Part shown: positions 8,289 to 15,896 of the stretch, piece by piece | Layout: every line of letters begins with the position of its first letter | How positions within the stretch are numbered: position 1 is the first letter of the stretch | Assembly (NCBI RefSeq): GCF_000377765.1 | Contig: NZ_KB898676.1 | Location: 24,844-88,843, forward strand | Source: Gracilibacillus lacisalsi DSM 19029 | Lineage (GTDB): Bacteria; Bacillota; Bacilli; Bacillales; Amphibacillaceae | Length of the DNA: 64,000 nucleotides | Direction of reading: 5' to 3' | Notes under the pieces: generated by a model | What the model saw: only the letters and a program-made list of their open reading frames with translations | Database searches by the model: none | What the model was told of the DNA's origin: nothing | Translations under genes and position numbers: made by a program

Positions 8289-9005
8289 ATGCACATTAAA
8301 GTCATGACTTATAATATCCATCACGGTAAAGGCTTAGATAAGAAAGTAAATCTTGATCGTATTTGTAAAGTTATAGCTGACAGTAAAGCAGATATTATCG
8401 GTTTAAATGAAGTAGACAGATATTTTTCAGAACGCAGTCATTTTCAAGACCAAATGGAGTATCTAACAAAGGAATTAAAATACTATGGTGCTTTCAGTCC
8501 TGCGCTATCCTTACAACCAAGAAATAAATATTTAACTCGACAATATGGTAATGGAATTCTGTCTCGTTTCCCCATTTATGCACCTAAGAGTTATCTGTTT
8601 AACAATCGCCTTTGTATGACGGAAGACAGGTCTATTCTTGAAGCAACCATTTCATTAGATAATAAATGGGTGCATTTTTATGTTACGCATTTAAGCTTAA
8701 ATCCTTCTCTACATAGGCAACAAAGTGATTTCCTCATAACCAAAGCGAAGAGACCAGCAGTTATTATTGGAGATTGGAATATGAAAGTACATTCCAAGAG
8801 ATGGAAAAGGGTAGTAAAGGTGTATAAAGATGTGTGGGATTCCATAGCTAATCAAGATGGACTGACTTTTCCATCGAAAAATCCGCGGAAAAGACTGGAT
8901 TATATTTTTGTTAGTAAGGACTTTACTATTTTGGATGTACAAGTTAACGACTCGATCCCCATCGCTTCCGATCATTTGCCTTTTGTATCTACTTTATCCA
9001 TTTAA
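8289..9005 (+). CDS. Endonuclease/exonuclease/phosphatase family protein
   Basis: Metal-dependent phosphoesterase of the EEP fold. The 238-residue protein shows the ordered motifs MTYNIHHG (asparagine ligand), GLNEVDR (catalytic glutamate), THLSL, GDWNMK (D-x-N), RLDYIFVS and SDHLPFV (catalytic Asp-His). No signal peptide is visible, so it is predicted cytoplasmic, unlike the phosphatase encoded just before it. The ATG lies 8 bases behind GGAGG. Family members hydrolyse DNA, inositol phosphates or phospholipids; the motifs do not decide between them. Confidence 0.88.
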   Translation: MHIKVMTYNIHHGKGLDKKVNLDRICKVIADSKADIIGLNEVDRYFSERSHFQDQMEYLTKELKYYGAFSPALSLQPRNKYLTRQYGNGILSRFPIYAPKSYLFNNRLCMTEDRSILEATISLDNKWVHFYVTHLSLNPSLHRQQSDFLITKAKRPAVIIGDWNMKVHSKRWKRVVKVYKDVWDSIANQDGLTFPSKNPRKRLDYIFVSKDFTILDVQVNDSIPIASDHLPFVSTLSI

Positions 9006-9113
9006 CACACTTTCCTCTCTACAAATCCTAATAAAGGTAACATCTAACAGAATAATCGTAGGCACATATGCCAAAATAGTATTGGTATTACTTTACGAGA
9101 GGAAAAAGAGATC

Positions 9114-9686
9114 ATGAATATCAAGTTATATGTACTAACATTATGGCAAATCATTGACCCTATTTACTTTATGTTTACTCGGCTTACTTATATTGATGAC
9201 TTAAAGGGAAGCAATCGAAATATTTTTAGAGTTCGTTTAACTCGTTATAAAGGAAAAGAATCCATTTTATCTGATGGTACTGTCATCCAAAAAAATGATC
9301 TATTAATAAAAATTCATCTGCATAATGTACATTTGATGAAAAGCGTCAGAAATATAAAAAGCGATGTCAGAAAAGCAATGGTCATACACCAGAATGTACA
9401 GAAATCGTTACCACAGCTGGCAGAGTATGTGAATAATCATTCTAACGCCTCTGATATAAAAGGAATAATAGGTATAACAATGCTTAATCGTGGCAGTTCT
9501 AAATTAGGGTTTGAAACGGTAGAGATTAGTAATTCTTTTTATAAATACTTCAAATGTATTGCTTTACTCCCGATTTACTGGCTATCGGTTAATTCACTTT
9601 CCTCTAACAGTTTAAAAAAACATCATCCATGTTATTTATTCATGTCGAAAGAAAAATTGCTCAACAAATACTTCCAGCAAATGTAA
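9114..9686 (+). CDS. ykoP: YkoP-like protein
   Basis: A 190-residue protein resembling B. subtilis YkoP: an N-terminal segment (LTLWQIIDPIYFMFTRLTYI), a polar centre with ILSDGTVIQKNDLLIKIHLH, and a short hydrophobic stretch near 148-160. Biochemical function is unknown. In B. subtilis ykoN, ykoP and ykoQ are adjacent; here YkoQ- and YkoN-like genes follow after an 855-bp gap, so the group is still linked but broken up. It starts at ATG behind GAGAGGAAAAAGAGATC. The assignment rests on my recognition of the pattern and the neighbours, not on an alignment. Confidence 0.6.
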   Translation: MNIKLYVLTLWQIIDPIYFMFTRLTYIDDLKGSNRNIFRVRLTRYKGKESILSDGTVIQKNDLLIKIHLHNVHLMKSVRNIKSDVRKAMVIHQNVQKSLPQLAEYVNNHSNASDIKGIIGITMLNRGSSKLGFETVEISNSFYKYFKCIALLPIYWLSVNSLSSNSLKKHHPCYLFMSKEKLLNKYFQQM

Positions 9687-9880
9687 CACTTTATAAAAAT
9701 AAAGAGAAGCTAGAACATAACTAAACCATTCCTAGCTAAAGACGAACGTTGACAAGAGATCTAACTTATTCAAATGTTGCTTATTTGTTCATAGTAGATA
9801 CAAACTGCGAAGTAATGTGGTAATGAGATGTGCGGTCACCTAAGCGATAATTTTGACATATATCGTGATGATAAGGCTGC

Positions 9881-10016
9881 CCACTTCCCTTTCCGTGGGG
9901 TTTGCCCTTCAGCTAACTTTTTCGAGCCAAAACCGCTCGAAAAAGTGGATCTTCAGGTCAAACAGTTCCCTCAGGAGTGAAAGTGGGCGGCCTTCGTTAA
10001 ATATGCTCCACAACAC
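9881..10016 (+). repeat. Dispersed repeat, family A, copy 1
   Basis: Nearly the same sequence occurs inverted at 63661-63803. Shared landmarks in order: TTTCCGTGGGGTTT, CTTCAGCTAAC, a hairpin ACTTTTTCGAGC/GCTCGAAAAAGT (9916-9927 with 9935-9946), GTGGATCTTCA, GTCAAAC, AGGAGTG, GCGGCCTTCG. Noncoding, extragenic. Confidence 0.85.
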
Positions 10017-10170
10017 TAATCCGAAATCAGCCAGTCGATTTCTTCACCATATGTAGTTTCGGAAGTCGCATTTTCTACAGCTTAGTATACAATTCTGATC
10101 AAGTGACAAGAAATTCAAAGAGTTTAGTTCCATGAGTTCTATCCTTCCTATAACTAGAGAACAAAAATAG

Positions 10171-10294
10171 CGGAGGCAGAATACGGAGACTCCTGTGGGA
10201 CTAACGAGAGCTTCAGCTAACTTTGCAAAGTGGGTTTCTTTGCAAAGTTAGCTGAAGCCGAGCCCACGGAAAGCGCAGTATTCTGCCGGAGCGG
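10171..10294 (-). repeat. Dispersed repeat, family A, divergent copy 2
   Basis: Shares CTCCTGTGGGA, CTTCAGCTAAC and CCCACGGAAAG with the other family A members. It has nested symmetry: outer arms GGCAGAATAC/GTATTCTGCC (10175-10184 with 10278-10287) and an inner perfect 21-bp inverted repeat (10210-10230 with 10238-10258) around a 7-base loop. No ORF of note. Confidence 0.8.
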
Positions 10295-10390
10295 TTTGCA
10301 TGCACTCTCTAAGTCAAGAGCAATTCCTTATCCTCGTTACTGCGCAGTTTATGGATAAGCCGTTATAAAAATCATAACCTTGGATTTAAA

Positions 10391-10433
10391 AAGACCCGAA
10401 CTATTCGATGTGTTATCAAATAGTTCGGGTCTT
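10391..10433 (-). terminator. Terminator of ykoQ-like gene
   Basis: AAGACCCGAACTATT pairs with AATAGTTCGGGTCTT (15 bp) around a 13-base loop; on the minus strand it is followed by TTTTT. It could also act on plus-strand transcripts. Confidence 0.8.
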
Positions 10434-10541
10434 TATTTGACTTAAATATCCTCGATTCTATCTTTTAAAGTTTATAAATCCAAATATAGGAATGCATAGC
10501 TTGTGTCTATCTAATAAATAATAATAACACACCAACACCAA

Positions 10542-11390
10542 TTAAATTGCTGGATTTAAATCAGTATTTTCCTTACCAATCGATAATTGGTGAAGTGTTA
10601 TTTCAGGTAGACTACCAATTCTGATGTTTACACCAGTTTGGCCCAGTCCTTCACTAATATAAAAAGGACGACCATCATGTGAATGAAGTCCTTTGATTAC
10701 GTTCATTTTGGCAAGTTTCCCCATTTTAGCAAGATGGTACGCTTTAGGGTAACAGATTTGCCCACCATGGAAATGACCTGCTAACAAATAATCAAAATGG
10801 TACTTTTTCATATCAAGTACAATATTAGGATCATGTGTCAGTACTAAATTCGTCCCTTTTTGGATCGATTGATAAGAGCTGAGCAAATCACTGCGATTCG
10901 TGCTGTAATCATCAATCCCTATAATATTTACTGGTTGATCTTCAATATATATGGTTTCACTACTATTTTGCATGACCTGACAATTGTATTCATTTAATGT
11001 GTCGATTAATGATTGTAAATGAACGCCTTTTAAAACATAATCGTGATTACCTAAAACCGTGTAAATGCCATGCTTAGGATTCAATTTATTAAATACCTTT
11101 AAATAAGGAATAAGCTTTGGGATTGTTCGTTTACGATCAAGAAAATCACCAGTGAGAGCAATTAAATCAATGTCTTCATGCTTTAGTTTTTCATAAAGCA
11201 ACTCAGCGGAAATTGAGATGTTTTCCAAATGTAAATCTGAAAGATGCAAAATATTCAAGCTCGTAACGGATTCTGTTTCATTGTGATCTATCTTAACGTT
11301 TCTTACGATAATATTTTGGGTGTTTTTATATGCTTTAAACATAACTAGACTAACTAGGATTATAAAACTAATTAATAAGAACAAGAACAT
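10542..11390 (-). CDS. ykoQ: Membrane-anchored metallophosphoesterase, YkoQ-like
   Basis: Calcineurin-like phosphoesterase. A single N-terminal helix (about 1-20) anchors a domain with all five metal motifs: LHLSDLHLE (D-x-H), LTGDFLDR, VLGNHDYV, VLTHDPN and LAGHFHGGQICYP. Length 282-285, as in B. subtilis YkoQ (286). I prefer ATG at 11390, 9 bases behind GAGGAG; GTG/ATG at 11399/11396 lie too close to it. Related enzymes (LpxH-like YpbG/YkuE types) act on lipid or nucleotide phosphates; with a glycosyltransferase opposite, a role in envelope lipid metabolism is plausible but inferred. It is divergent from the ykoN-like gene. Confidence 0.85.
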   Translation of the reverse strand: MFLFLLISFIILVSLVMFKAYKNTQNIIVRNVKIDHNETESVTSLNILHLSDLHLENISISAELLYEKLKHEDIDLIALTGDFLDRKRTIPKLIPYLKVFNKLNPKHGIYTVLGNHDYVLKGVHLQSLIDTLNEYNCQVMQNSSETIYIEDQPVNIIGIDDYSTNRSDLLSSYQSIQKGTNLVLTHDPNIVLDMKKYHFDYLLAGHFHGGQICYPKAYHLAKMGKLAKMNVIKGLHSHDGRPFYISEGLGQTGVNIRIGSLPEITLHQLSIGKENTDLNPAI

Positions 11391-11495
11391 ATTCATCACT
11401 CCTCTAGTCCTAATTATACAGGGTTTTATCTTTAATTGTTACGGTAATTCATGGATAGATTTCCAATCCAATCAGACATGTATGAGGTGCACATC

Positions 11496-12608
11496 ATGAC
11501 ACTAGATTCCAAAAAGATCTTATTTCTCCCTTTTTTAAATATACCTTCAGGTCATCATCAAGTTGCAGATTCCCTTATTCATGAATTGGAATTAAATGAA
11601 CCAAGTATAAAGTGTGAAAAAGCAGAAATACTTTCCTATAGCTACGGAAAAATAGAAACTTTAGTCTCAGGTATTTATCTAAAATGGATTCATATATTTC
11701 CCCATGTATATAATTGGATTTATCAGCAAAGTGTTTATAAAAATATCGAACAGCCGAAAAACTTCAAGTTATATGAACTGCTTTTTTTAACTCAAATGAA
11801 ACGACTCATTAAAGAAAAACAACCAGATTGTGTGGTTTGCACACATGCACTGCCATCTTATATGTTAAACGTGATGAAAGAAAAGGGGATACTGAACATA
11901 CCCGTAATTAATGTGTACACTGATTTTTTTATACATCGCTTTTGGGGAACAGATCAGATTGATTTTCATTTTGTCTCCTCTCCTAATATGCAAGAACTTT
12001 TAATAAAAAAAGGAATTCCAGAACAGCGTATATGGTTTACAGGTATTCCTACCCACCATGAGATTAAGCCTAACAGCTTTCAAGTTAGGAAAGATCACAC
12101 TCCCACATTGTCAATCATGGTAACGGGAGGAAACCTAGGAGTGGGTGCGATGGAAGATCTGTTACACTATATACAAACGAGTGGTAAAATTAAGTTTTAT
12201 GTCTTGTGTGGAAAAAACAATGTACTGTATCAAAAACTGAAAAGATTAAATAATAAAAACATTATCCCTTTAGCATATATTACATCCAGAAAGGAAATGA
12301 ATGAATTATACGATTCAATAGACGGTATTTTAACCAAGCCAGGTGGTGTGACGATCAGTGAGTGTTTAACTAAAAGAATACCCATGTTTATCTATCACGC
12401 ATTACCAGGGCAAGAGGTGATTAACCTTGATCAATTACAGCAACTAGGTGTAGTTTATTACCTTAACAATTGGGACGATATCGAAAGTCAATTATTCACT
12501 TTTTTTGAAAGTAAAGAACACCTTGAAAAAATAAACAGAAACTTGGAAGATTATCACAAACAACTTGCAGAGAAAAGAATACCCGAACTTATTAAACAAA
12601 TTCTGTAA
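11496..12608 (+). CDS. ykoN: Glycosyltransferase of the MGDG synthase/GT28 type, YkoN-like
   Basis: Predicted UDP-sugar-dependent glycosyltransferase, probably making glycolipid or a related envelope product at the inner membrane face. The fold is two-domain GT-B: N-terminal acceptor domain beginning LFLPFLNIPSGHHQVADSL (the SGHHQ glycine/histidine loop typical of MGDG synthases and MurG relatives) and a C-terminal donor domain with MVTGGNLGVGAMEDLL and the sugar-nucleotide motif TKPGGVTISECL. ATG at 11496 has GAGGTG 7 bases upstream; an in-frame ATG at 11451 lacks a site. 370 residues. Confidence 0.82.
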   Translation: MTLDSKKILFLPFLNIPSGHHQVADSLIHELELNEPSIKCEKAEILSYSYGKIETLVSGIYLKWIHIFPHVYNWIYQQSVYKNIEQPKNFKLYELLFLTQMKRLIKEKQPDCVVCTHALPSYMLNVMKEKGILNIPVINVYTDFFIHRFWGTDQIDFHFVSSPNMQELLIKKGIPEQRIWFTGIPTHHEIKPNSFQVRKDHTPTLSIMVTGGNLGVGAMEDLLHYIQTSGKIKFYVLCGKNNVLYQKLKRLNNKNIIPLAYITSRKEMNELYDSIDGILTKPGGVTISECLTKRIPMFIYHALPGQEVINLDQLQQLGVVYYLNNWDDIESQLFTFFESKEHLEKINRNLEDYHKQLAEKRIPELIKQIL

Positions 12609-12712
12609 TTTTGTTACCAGTATCTCTCCATCATTTGCTATAATTTGTAGTGAACAACAAGAATTGCCCATTTCTGTTCATTATAGATTAAATAAGAAAG
12701 CTGGTAATAAAT

Positions 12713-13588
12713 ATGGACTATGGCAATTTATATGATACGTATAAACCATTGCTTTTTACAGTAGCTTATCAAATGATAGGTACAATTAAAGAAGCAGAAG
12801 ATATAGTGCATGATGTTTTCGTGCTGTTAGAGAATGTTGATCTAGATAATATTGATAATTTGAAAGCATATTTAACAAAAATGACCACCAATAAAAGCTT
12901 GAATTATTTGAAATCGTCTATCAAGAAACGTGAGATATATCCAGGTCCATGGCTACCAGAACCTATTGTTAACCTAGATGAAAATACACCTTTAGACAAT
13001 CTTCTAAAAGAAGAATCTATTTCATATGCATTTGTAGTACTTCTTCATCAACTAACTGATCTTGAAAGGTGCATTTATATACTGAGAGAAGTACTTATAT
13101 TCGATTACAAATTTATTTCAGCGATATTAAATAGGTCAGAACAAAACTGTAGAAAAGTATATAGTAGAGCAAAGCAAAAATTACAAAAAATAAAACCATT
13201 AAAAAAAGCAGTTAGAGAGGAAGCAGACGAACTAGCTAAACTATTTTTACGTGCTGTGGAAAGTGGTGAATTTGATCCTTTTATTAACCACCTTGCCAGA
13301 GATGTCATACTCATATCAGATGGAGGAGGCAAAGTGCTGTCTGCTTTGTATCCAATTTATAATAAAGATCGTGTTGTTGCCTTTTTACAAGGAATTCATA
13401 AAAGAGGGAGTTTTCAAGGGCAATATAGAGTGGTGAATGTCAATGACGGTATTGGGATTCTGCAGCAAAATCAAGGTGAGCCAGTCAAATTGATTACCTT
13501 CGATTATACAGAAACCGATCTTCAACATATTTATATTGTAATGAATCCGGACAAATTACAAAAAATAGGTCACAATTTCTCCTCTTAA
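12713..13588 (+). CDS. ECF41-type RNA polymerase sigma factor (SigJ family)
   Basis: Extracytoplasmic-function sigma factor of group ECF41, which carries its own regulatory C-terminal SnoaL-like extension instead of a separate anti-sigma. Region 2 (residues 8-75: YKPLLFTVAYQMIGTIKEAE, VHDVF), the characteristic linker motif PGPWLPEP (about 81-88), region 4 (about 110-160, ILREVLIFDY...) and a NTF2/SnoaL-like domain from about 170 are all visible. 291 residues is typical. The next gene encodes a carboxymuconolactone decarboxylase-type protein, the classical ECF41 target. I could not find a convincing ECF41 promoter (TGTCACA-CGTC) upstream. Confidence 0.9.
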   Translation: MDYGNLYDTYKPLLFTVAYQMIGTIKEAEDIVHDVFVLLENVDLDNIDNLKAYLTKMTTNKSLNYLKSSIKKREIYPGPWLPEPIVNLDENTPLDNLLKEESISYAFVVLLHQLTDLERCIYILREVLIFDYKFISAILNRSEQNCRKVYSRAKQKLQKIKPLKKAVREEADELAKLFLRAVESGEFDPFINHLARDVILISDGGGKVLSALYPIYNKDRVVAFLQGIHKRGSFQGQYRVVNVNDGIGILQQNQGEPVKLITFDYTETDLQHIYIVMNPDKLQKIGHNFSS

Positions 13589-13626
13589 TTTGTCTTATAA
13601 GTGAAAGCAAAAAGGGAGGAGAAGAC

Positions 13627-14064
13627 ATGGAACAAAGAATTAACTATGTGGAGGTTGCACCTGATTTAATCAAGCTTATTAGTCAATTGGAGTTGTACAA
13701 AAACCGAACAGGATTTGATAAGAAACTGATTGAATTAGTTAAAATTCGTGCATCTCAGCTTAATCATTGTGCGTATTGCATTAATATGCACACAATGGAC
13801 GCTAGAGCATTAGGAGAAACAGAACAAAGAATTTATTGCCTCAGTGCATGGAGAGAGACAGAATTCTATACAGCAGAAGAAAAAGCAGCTCTGGAATTGA
13901 CTGAGGCAGTTACTAACATTGCAGAGCAAGGTGTACCTGATCAAATATATCAGGATGTCCGTAAGTATTTCGATGAAAAGCAATATATCGACTTAGTAGC
14001 ACTTATTATAACAATTAACTGCTGGAACCGACTATCAATCGCAAATAATAATGTTCCAGAGTGA
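13627..14064 (+). CDS. Carboxymuconolactone decarboxylase/AhpD-like protein
   Basis: Small alpha-helical peroxidase-type protein of the CMD/AhpD family. The redox motif is present: HCAYCINMH (CxxC then histidine, about residues 49-57), with LIELVKIRASQ before it. 145 residues. It lies 38 bases behind the ECF41 sigma gene with a strong AAAGGGAGG site, and ECF41 sigma factors are known to be encoded beside and to control such genes. It may remove a reactive compound sensed by that sigma factor, which is inference. A terminator follows. Confidence 0.88.
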   Translation: MEQRINYVEVAPDLIKLISQLELYKNRTGFDKKLIELVKIRASQLNHCAYCINMHTMDARALGETEQRIYCLSAWRETEFYTAEEKAALELTEAVTNIAEQGVPDQIYQDVRKYFDEKQYIDLVALIITINCWNRLSIANNNVPE

Positions 14065-14095
14065 ATTTCACTGAAAATAGTTTCGAAACAGATAT

Positions 14096-14133
14096 ACTCT
14101 AGTATGTTTAATCGACATACTGGAGTTTTTTTA
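14096..14133 (+). terminator. Terminator of the ECF41 operon
   Basis: ACTCTAGTATGT pairs with ACATACTGGAGT (one G-T wobble) around a 7-base loop, followed by seven T. Confidence 0.85.
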
Positions 14134-14223
14134 TACATAATGAAATATTAGCTTCACTAGAATATAATGGTCATTTCCTTTATACTATGACTTACAGTAT
14201 CTATATGAAAAGGTAGTGTTCAA

Positions 14224-14784
14224 TTGAAAGTTATCACAGTTGTTGGAAACAAACCAATGGAATTAAACATTCGAAATGAAAATGATCATCGAATCCCTTT
14301 TATAAAGATCGCGCTGAAGCAAAGATTGATTTCGTTCATTGACGAAGGATTAGAATGGGTAATTATGTCCGGCCAAATGGGAATTGAACTATGGGCAGCA
14401 CAAGTGATAGCAGAATTAAAAGAAGAATATCCGATAAAATTAGGCATATTCCCGCCATTTTTAGAATATGAATCAAGATGGCCGGATGTTTATCAGGAAG
14501 CATTTCTGCAAATTATCGAGCAAGCTGATTTTTATCAACCATTGTATAATGAACCATATAAAGCACCCTATCAATTTATTAACAAAGATGTATGGTTTAT
14601 CGAAAAAACAGATGGATGTTTAGCACTGGTCGATGAAGAATACCCAGGTAGTGCAGGGTATATCTTGGACAAAATGAAAAAGGCTGCAGAAACTTCTAAC
14701 TATTCGATTTGGTATATTACACCGAATGATTTAGAAGACATTGTCAGGGACCAGCAGGAGTATGATGCGAGTCATTTAGATTAA
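14224..14784 (+). CDS. ypsA: YpsA, DUF1273/SLOG-fold protein
   Basis: Rossmann-like SLOG-superfamily protein of 186 residues; in B. subtilis and S. aureus YpsA affects cell division and is encoded next to gpsB, exactly as here. Marks are VVGNKPMELNI, VIMSGQMGIELWAAQV (glycine-rich loop around residue 45) and the late LVDEEYPGSAGYIL. The start is TTG at 14224 behind AAGGTAGTG. The usual length is about 180. It probably binds a nucleotide-type ligand, inferred from the fold. It is transcribed toward gpsB, 62 bases away. Confidence 0.92.
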   Translation: MKVITVVGNKPMELNIRNENDHRIPFIKIALKQRLISFIDEGLEWVIMSGQMGIELWAAQVIAELKEEYPIKLGIFPPFLEYESRWPDVYQEAFLQIIEQADFYQPLYNEPYKAPYQFINKDVWFIEKTDGCLALVDEEYPGSAGYILDKMKKAAETSNYSIWYITPNDLEDIVRDQQEYDASHLD

Positions 14785-14846
14785 AAATTGACAACTTATA
14801 TCTTTTTTGAAAAAATGATAATTAACGATTAAATGAGGTGGAAATA

Positions 14847-15134
14847 ATGGCAAATCAACTAAATGGAAAAGACATTTTAGAGAAGAATTTTAAAACGGCA
14901 ATGAGAGGCTATAATCAGGAAGAAGTGGACGAGTATTTAGATGTGATTATTCAAGATTACGAATATTTCCAGGAGGAAATTAATCGATTACAGCATGAAA
15001 ATGAACGATTAAGAAAACAATCTGATCACACACGGATTCGTCCGAGTACGTCTAATCATCAAGTTAATTATGACATTTTGAAACGACTATCCAATTTGGA
15101 GAAAGCAGTCTTTGGAAAGAAATATGAGGAATAA
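14847..15134 (+). CDS. gpsB: Cell division protein GpsB
   Basis: DivIVA-like cytosolic adaptor that links class A PBPs (including PonA at the left end of this window) to the division machinery. The N-terminal lipid/PBP-binding domain ([20 protein letters not shown]) is followed by a coiled coil to about residue 65, a linker, and the trimerising C-terminal segment [17 protein letters not shown] at 14847 follows GAGGTGG by 5 bases, giving 95 residues; a GTG nine bases earlier overlaps that site. Confidence 0.95.
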   Translation: MANQLNGKDILEKNFKTAMRGYNQEEVDEYLDVIIQDYEYFQEEINRLQHENERLRKQSDHTRIRPSTSNHQVNYDILKRLSNLEKAVFGKKYEE

Positions 15135-15160
15135 ACTACCATTCTATCTTCAGATTTCCA

Positions 15161-15188
15161 TTGACTATTCCTACATTCGTGTTACAAT
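15161..15188 (+). promoter_or_regulatory. Predicted sigma-A promoter of rnpB
   Basis: TTGACT (15161-15166), 16-base spacer, TACAAT (15183-15188), preceding the RNA 5' end by about 19 bases. Confidence 0.7.
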
Positions 15189-15206
15189 AATGGAGGCTTA
15201 AATAAA

Positions 15207-15610
15207 GAGGAATGAATGTTGAAGTAATCGCTGCACATTTTCATGTGTAGAGGAAAGTCCATGCTCACACAAGCTGAGATGCTTGTAGTGTTCGTGCTTG
15301 ACGAAATCATAAGTCAAGGTAACCTTTTAGAGGTTAACGGCAGGGAAAACACCTACGTCTTTAGATATGGTGTGAATACCTTGAAAGTGCCACAGTGACG
15401 TAGCTAAATAGGAAACTATTTAGGTGGAACGAGGTAAACCCCTCGAGTGAGCAACCCAAATATTGGTAGGGGCATCTTCTATTAGGGAACTCAACCGAAC
15501 GAAGGACAAGCTTCGAGAGCTTGTAGACAGATGATTACTCCTTTGGTACGAGGCTGACCACCGTTTGCAGTACGACAAGGACAGAACATGGCTTACGTAC
15601 ATTCATTCCG
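15207..15610 (+). ncRNA. rnpB: RNase P RNA, bacterial type B
   Basis: Catalytic RNA that matures tRNA 5' ends. Length about 404 nt, as in B. subtilis (401). The terminal helix is perfect: GGAATGAATGT (15209-15219) with ACATTCATTCC (15599-15609). Universally conserved cores are visible: TAATCGCTGC and GAGGAAAGTCCATGCTC near the 5' end, AACGGCAGGGAAAA and CCTTGAAAGTGCCACAGTGA in the middle, GTAAACCCCTCGAG, and ACAGAACATGGCTTACG near the 3' end (joining region pairing). Position between gpsB and ypsC is the same as in B. subtilis. Confidence 0.97.
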
Positions 15611-15627
15611 GTCTTAAATAGGATTTC

Positions 15628-15656
15628 AAACCCCTTTCTTATTAAAAGGGGTTTTG
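15628..15656 (+). terminator. Terminator of rnpB
   Basis: AAACCCCTTT pairs with AAAGGGGTTTT around a short loop, about 18 bases after the mature 3' end. Confidence 0.8.
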
Positions 15657-15668
15657 TTGTACATAATA

Positions 15669-15820
15669 AGAAAAGTGCAGAGCGCCCGCATAGAAACGTA
15701 GCGGCTGGAGCTAGTCAACACTGAGATAAAGGAATCACTGAGAAAAGCGAACCGATGATCACTTATCGGAGGGCGATTCGTGAAGTCGCCTAGTTTTTGG
15801 GCGCTCGGGAGCTAGACAAG
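15669..15820 (+). repeat. Dispersed repeat, family B, copy 1 (fullest)
   Basis: A structured noncoding element starting AAGTGCAGAGCGCCCGC and ending GGGCGCTCGGGAGCTAGACA; the ends GAGCGCCC and GGGCGCTC are inverted. Its right half recurs inverted at 56181-56240 and a version of its left half at 21409-21478. It fills the rnpB-ypsC gap. Confidence 0.8.
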
Positions 15821-15896
15821 TACCTAAATTTTATACTTTCTTGTCCTATTATAAAAGAACGGTCCACAAGATGATCAAAAGGAAGGGTTTTAATAA

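Larger units (their letters stand above)
9687..10541. other. 855-bp intergenic region with two repeat elements
   Basis: No convincing gene is present on either strand. The region holds two members of dispersed repeat family A (9881-10016 and 10171-10294) and the terminator of the ykoQ-like gene at its right end. The rest is AT-rich and featureless to my reading. Confidence 0.6.

Noticed and set aside
9853..10056. 67-codon open frame inside the ykoP-ykoQ gap
   Set aside because: It lies entirely within repeat family A; the composition and lack of a ribosome-binding site point to a noncoding element.
12609..12712. ECF41-type promoter (TGTCACA-N16-CGTC) before the sigma gene
   Set aside because: Only partial matches are present; autoregulation cannot be claimed from the sequence.
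13105..13332. Open frames antisense to or out of frame with the ECF41 sigma gene
   Set aside because: Shadows of a strongly supported gene; no independent signals.
15420..15602. 60-codon open frame on the minus strand
   Set aside because: It is antisense to the RNase P RNA, whose structure explains the sequence.
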